From assembly GCA_003241175.1 (NCBI GenBank), contig QFOI01000037.1:1-16516 (forward strand): a stretch of DNA of 16,516 nucleotides. Reading direction: 5' to 3'. This DNA comes from Pseudopedobacter saltans. Its GTDB lineage: Bacteria > Bacteroidota > Bacteroidia > Chitinophagales > Chitinophagaceae. Positions 15,728 to 16,516 of the stretch are shown one piece after another. Both the position numbers and the translations under genes were made by a program. The notes below the pieces were generated by a model. That model was not told the DNA's origin and made no database searches. It saw nothing but the letters and a program-made list of their open reading frames with translations. The stretch's first letter is position 1. The number at the start of each line of letters is the position of its first letter.

Positions 15728-16516
15728 TTATTTCAAATCGCCTATTGCGACGGCATCCATATCAGAATAAGTATAGTTCTCACCTCCCATCCCCCAAATA
15801 AAACCATAATTAGAAGTCCCACATCCAGAATGAATGCTCCAAGGAGGAGACACTACAGCTTCATGGTTTGCCGTTACAATATGTCGTGTTTCAGTAGGTT
15901 CACCCATTAAGTGAAACACACGTTGATCACTTGGCACATCAAAGTAAAAATACGCTTCCATTCTTCTAGTGTGTGTATGCGCCGGCATCGTATTCCAGAC
16001 ACTGCCTTTATTCAAAATTGTTAAACCCATTACTAATTGGCAACTTTTCGCACCATTTTCGTGTATATAACGATATATAGTTCGTTCGTTACTTGTTTGC
16101 AAAGATCCCAATACCGCATTTTCCGCATCTTTATTGGCAACAAATTGAATGGGATATTCTGCATGAGCAGGAGTCGAAAGCAGGTAAAAAACTGCAGGAG
16201 AATTATTGCTATCAGACGAGAACACAATTTTTTGTTTTCCTTTACCAATATACAAACAATCCAACTTTCCTAGTTCAAACGATTCTCCGTCAACGGTTAT
16301 TTTCCCTGCACCGCCTACATTAATGATTCCTAGCTCTCTTCTTTGCAAAAAATAATCTGCTCTTAATTCACTAGGATTTTTCAATTCGATGGTCTTGTCG
16401 ATAGGTTTTGCGCCACCAACTATAACTCTGTCATAGTGTGAGTAAACAAGCTTTAGCTCATCGTCCACCATTAATTTTTCTATCAAAAAATTCTCTCTTA
16501 ATTCTGCTGTATTAAA
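15728..16516 (-). CDS. kduI: 5-dehydro-4-deoxy-D-glucuronate isomerase (5' partial)
   Basis: KduI (EC 5.3.1.17) converts 5-keto-4-deoxyuronate to 2,5-diketo-3-deoxygluconate in breakdown of pectin and other uronate polymers, in the cytoplasm. The frame is open to the window edge, starting FNTAELRENFLIEKLMVDDE. This matches the region just inside the N terminus of E. coli KduI, so only about 16 residues are missing; a TTG at 16486 is not the start. Hallmarks include LVYSHYDRVIVGG, FLQRRELGIINVGGAGKITV, the zinc-binding cupin residues His, His and Glu in AHTHTRRMEAYFYF, the last zinc ligand in WSIHSGCG, and FIWGMGGENYTYSDMDAVAI near the C terminus. All expected metal ligands are present. Partner genes such as kduD would lie beyond the window on the upstream side. 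Confidence 0.95.
   Translation of the reverse strand, partial: FNTAELRENFLIEKLMVDDELKLVYSHYDRVIVGGAKPIDKTIELKNPSELRADYFLQRRELGIINVGGAGKITVDGESFELGKLDCLYIGKGKQKIVFSSDSNNSPAVFYLLSTPAHAEYPIQFVANKDAENAVLGSLQTSNERTIYRYIHENGAKSCQLVMGLTILNKGSVWNTMPAHTHTRRMEAYFYFDVPSDQRVFHLMGEPTETRHIVTANHEAVVSPPWSIHSGCGTSNYGFIWGMGGENYTYSDMDAVAIGDLK

Noticed and set aside
16486..16516. kduI starting at TTG 16486
   Set aside because: The residues upstream (TAELRENFLIEK) match conserved KduI sequence, so the gene runs past the window edge.
1..16516. CRISPR arrays, insertion sequences, tRNA or rRNA genes, phage genes
   Set aside because: No direct-repeat arrays, transposase motifs, terminal inverted repeats or RNA-gene signatures were seen on reading the window.

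Overview
The window is about 16.5 kb of AT-rich bacterial chromosome that reads as Bacteroidota, possibly a Chitinophagaceae- or Sphingobacteriaceae-like member (family level is a low-confidence guess). Support comes from the -7 promoter element TAnnTTTG before several genes, the lack of Shine-Dalgarno sequences, a TonB-receptor-like barrel next to a large secreted TPR protein, and a CCDC81/HU-like protein with a transmembrane segment. No tRNA, rRNA, insertion sequence or CRISPR array was seen. Ten gene loci are present; the first and last are cut by the window edges.

Layout: (1) 1-5013 (+): a membrane-bound periplasmic transglutaminase (5' end missing), a MoxR AAA+ ATPase and a large secreted TPR-like protein of unknown function, closely spaced and probably one transcript. 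(2) 5038-5670 (+): a small FUSC-like membrane protein with its own promoter. (3) 11149-5678 (-): a three-gene operon of a ~1,015-codon secreted TPR protein, a TonB-receptor-like outer-membrane barrel and a tail-anchored HU-like protein. The TPR gene is broken by one in-frame amber codon at 10256-10258. (4) 12498-11431 (-): prfA (release factor 1) with a clear promoter and a rho-independent terminator. (5) 12628-13782 (+): an amidohydrolase, divergent from prfA. (6) 13886-15676 (+): a CLC-type anion transporter or channel with two C-terminal CBS domains. (7) 16516-15728 (-): kduI, missing its first residues, separated from the CLC gene by a bidirectional terminator.

How the genes work together: the first block resembles the widespread MoxR/DUF58/transglutaminase envelope clusters, although the DUF58 gene is not in view. 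The minus-strand operon looks like an envelope module with an outer-membrane barrel, a secreted TPR scaffold and an inner-membrane HU-like partner. prfA, the amidohydrolase, the CLC protein and kduI look like independent housekeeping or catabolic units. The most unusual points are the amber-interrupted TPR gene, with an otherwise intact 2.1 kb reading frame after the stop, and -7 elements so close to start codons that the transcripts may be leaderless.
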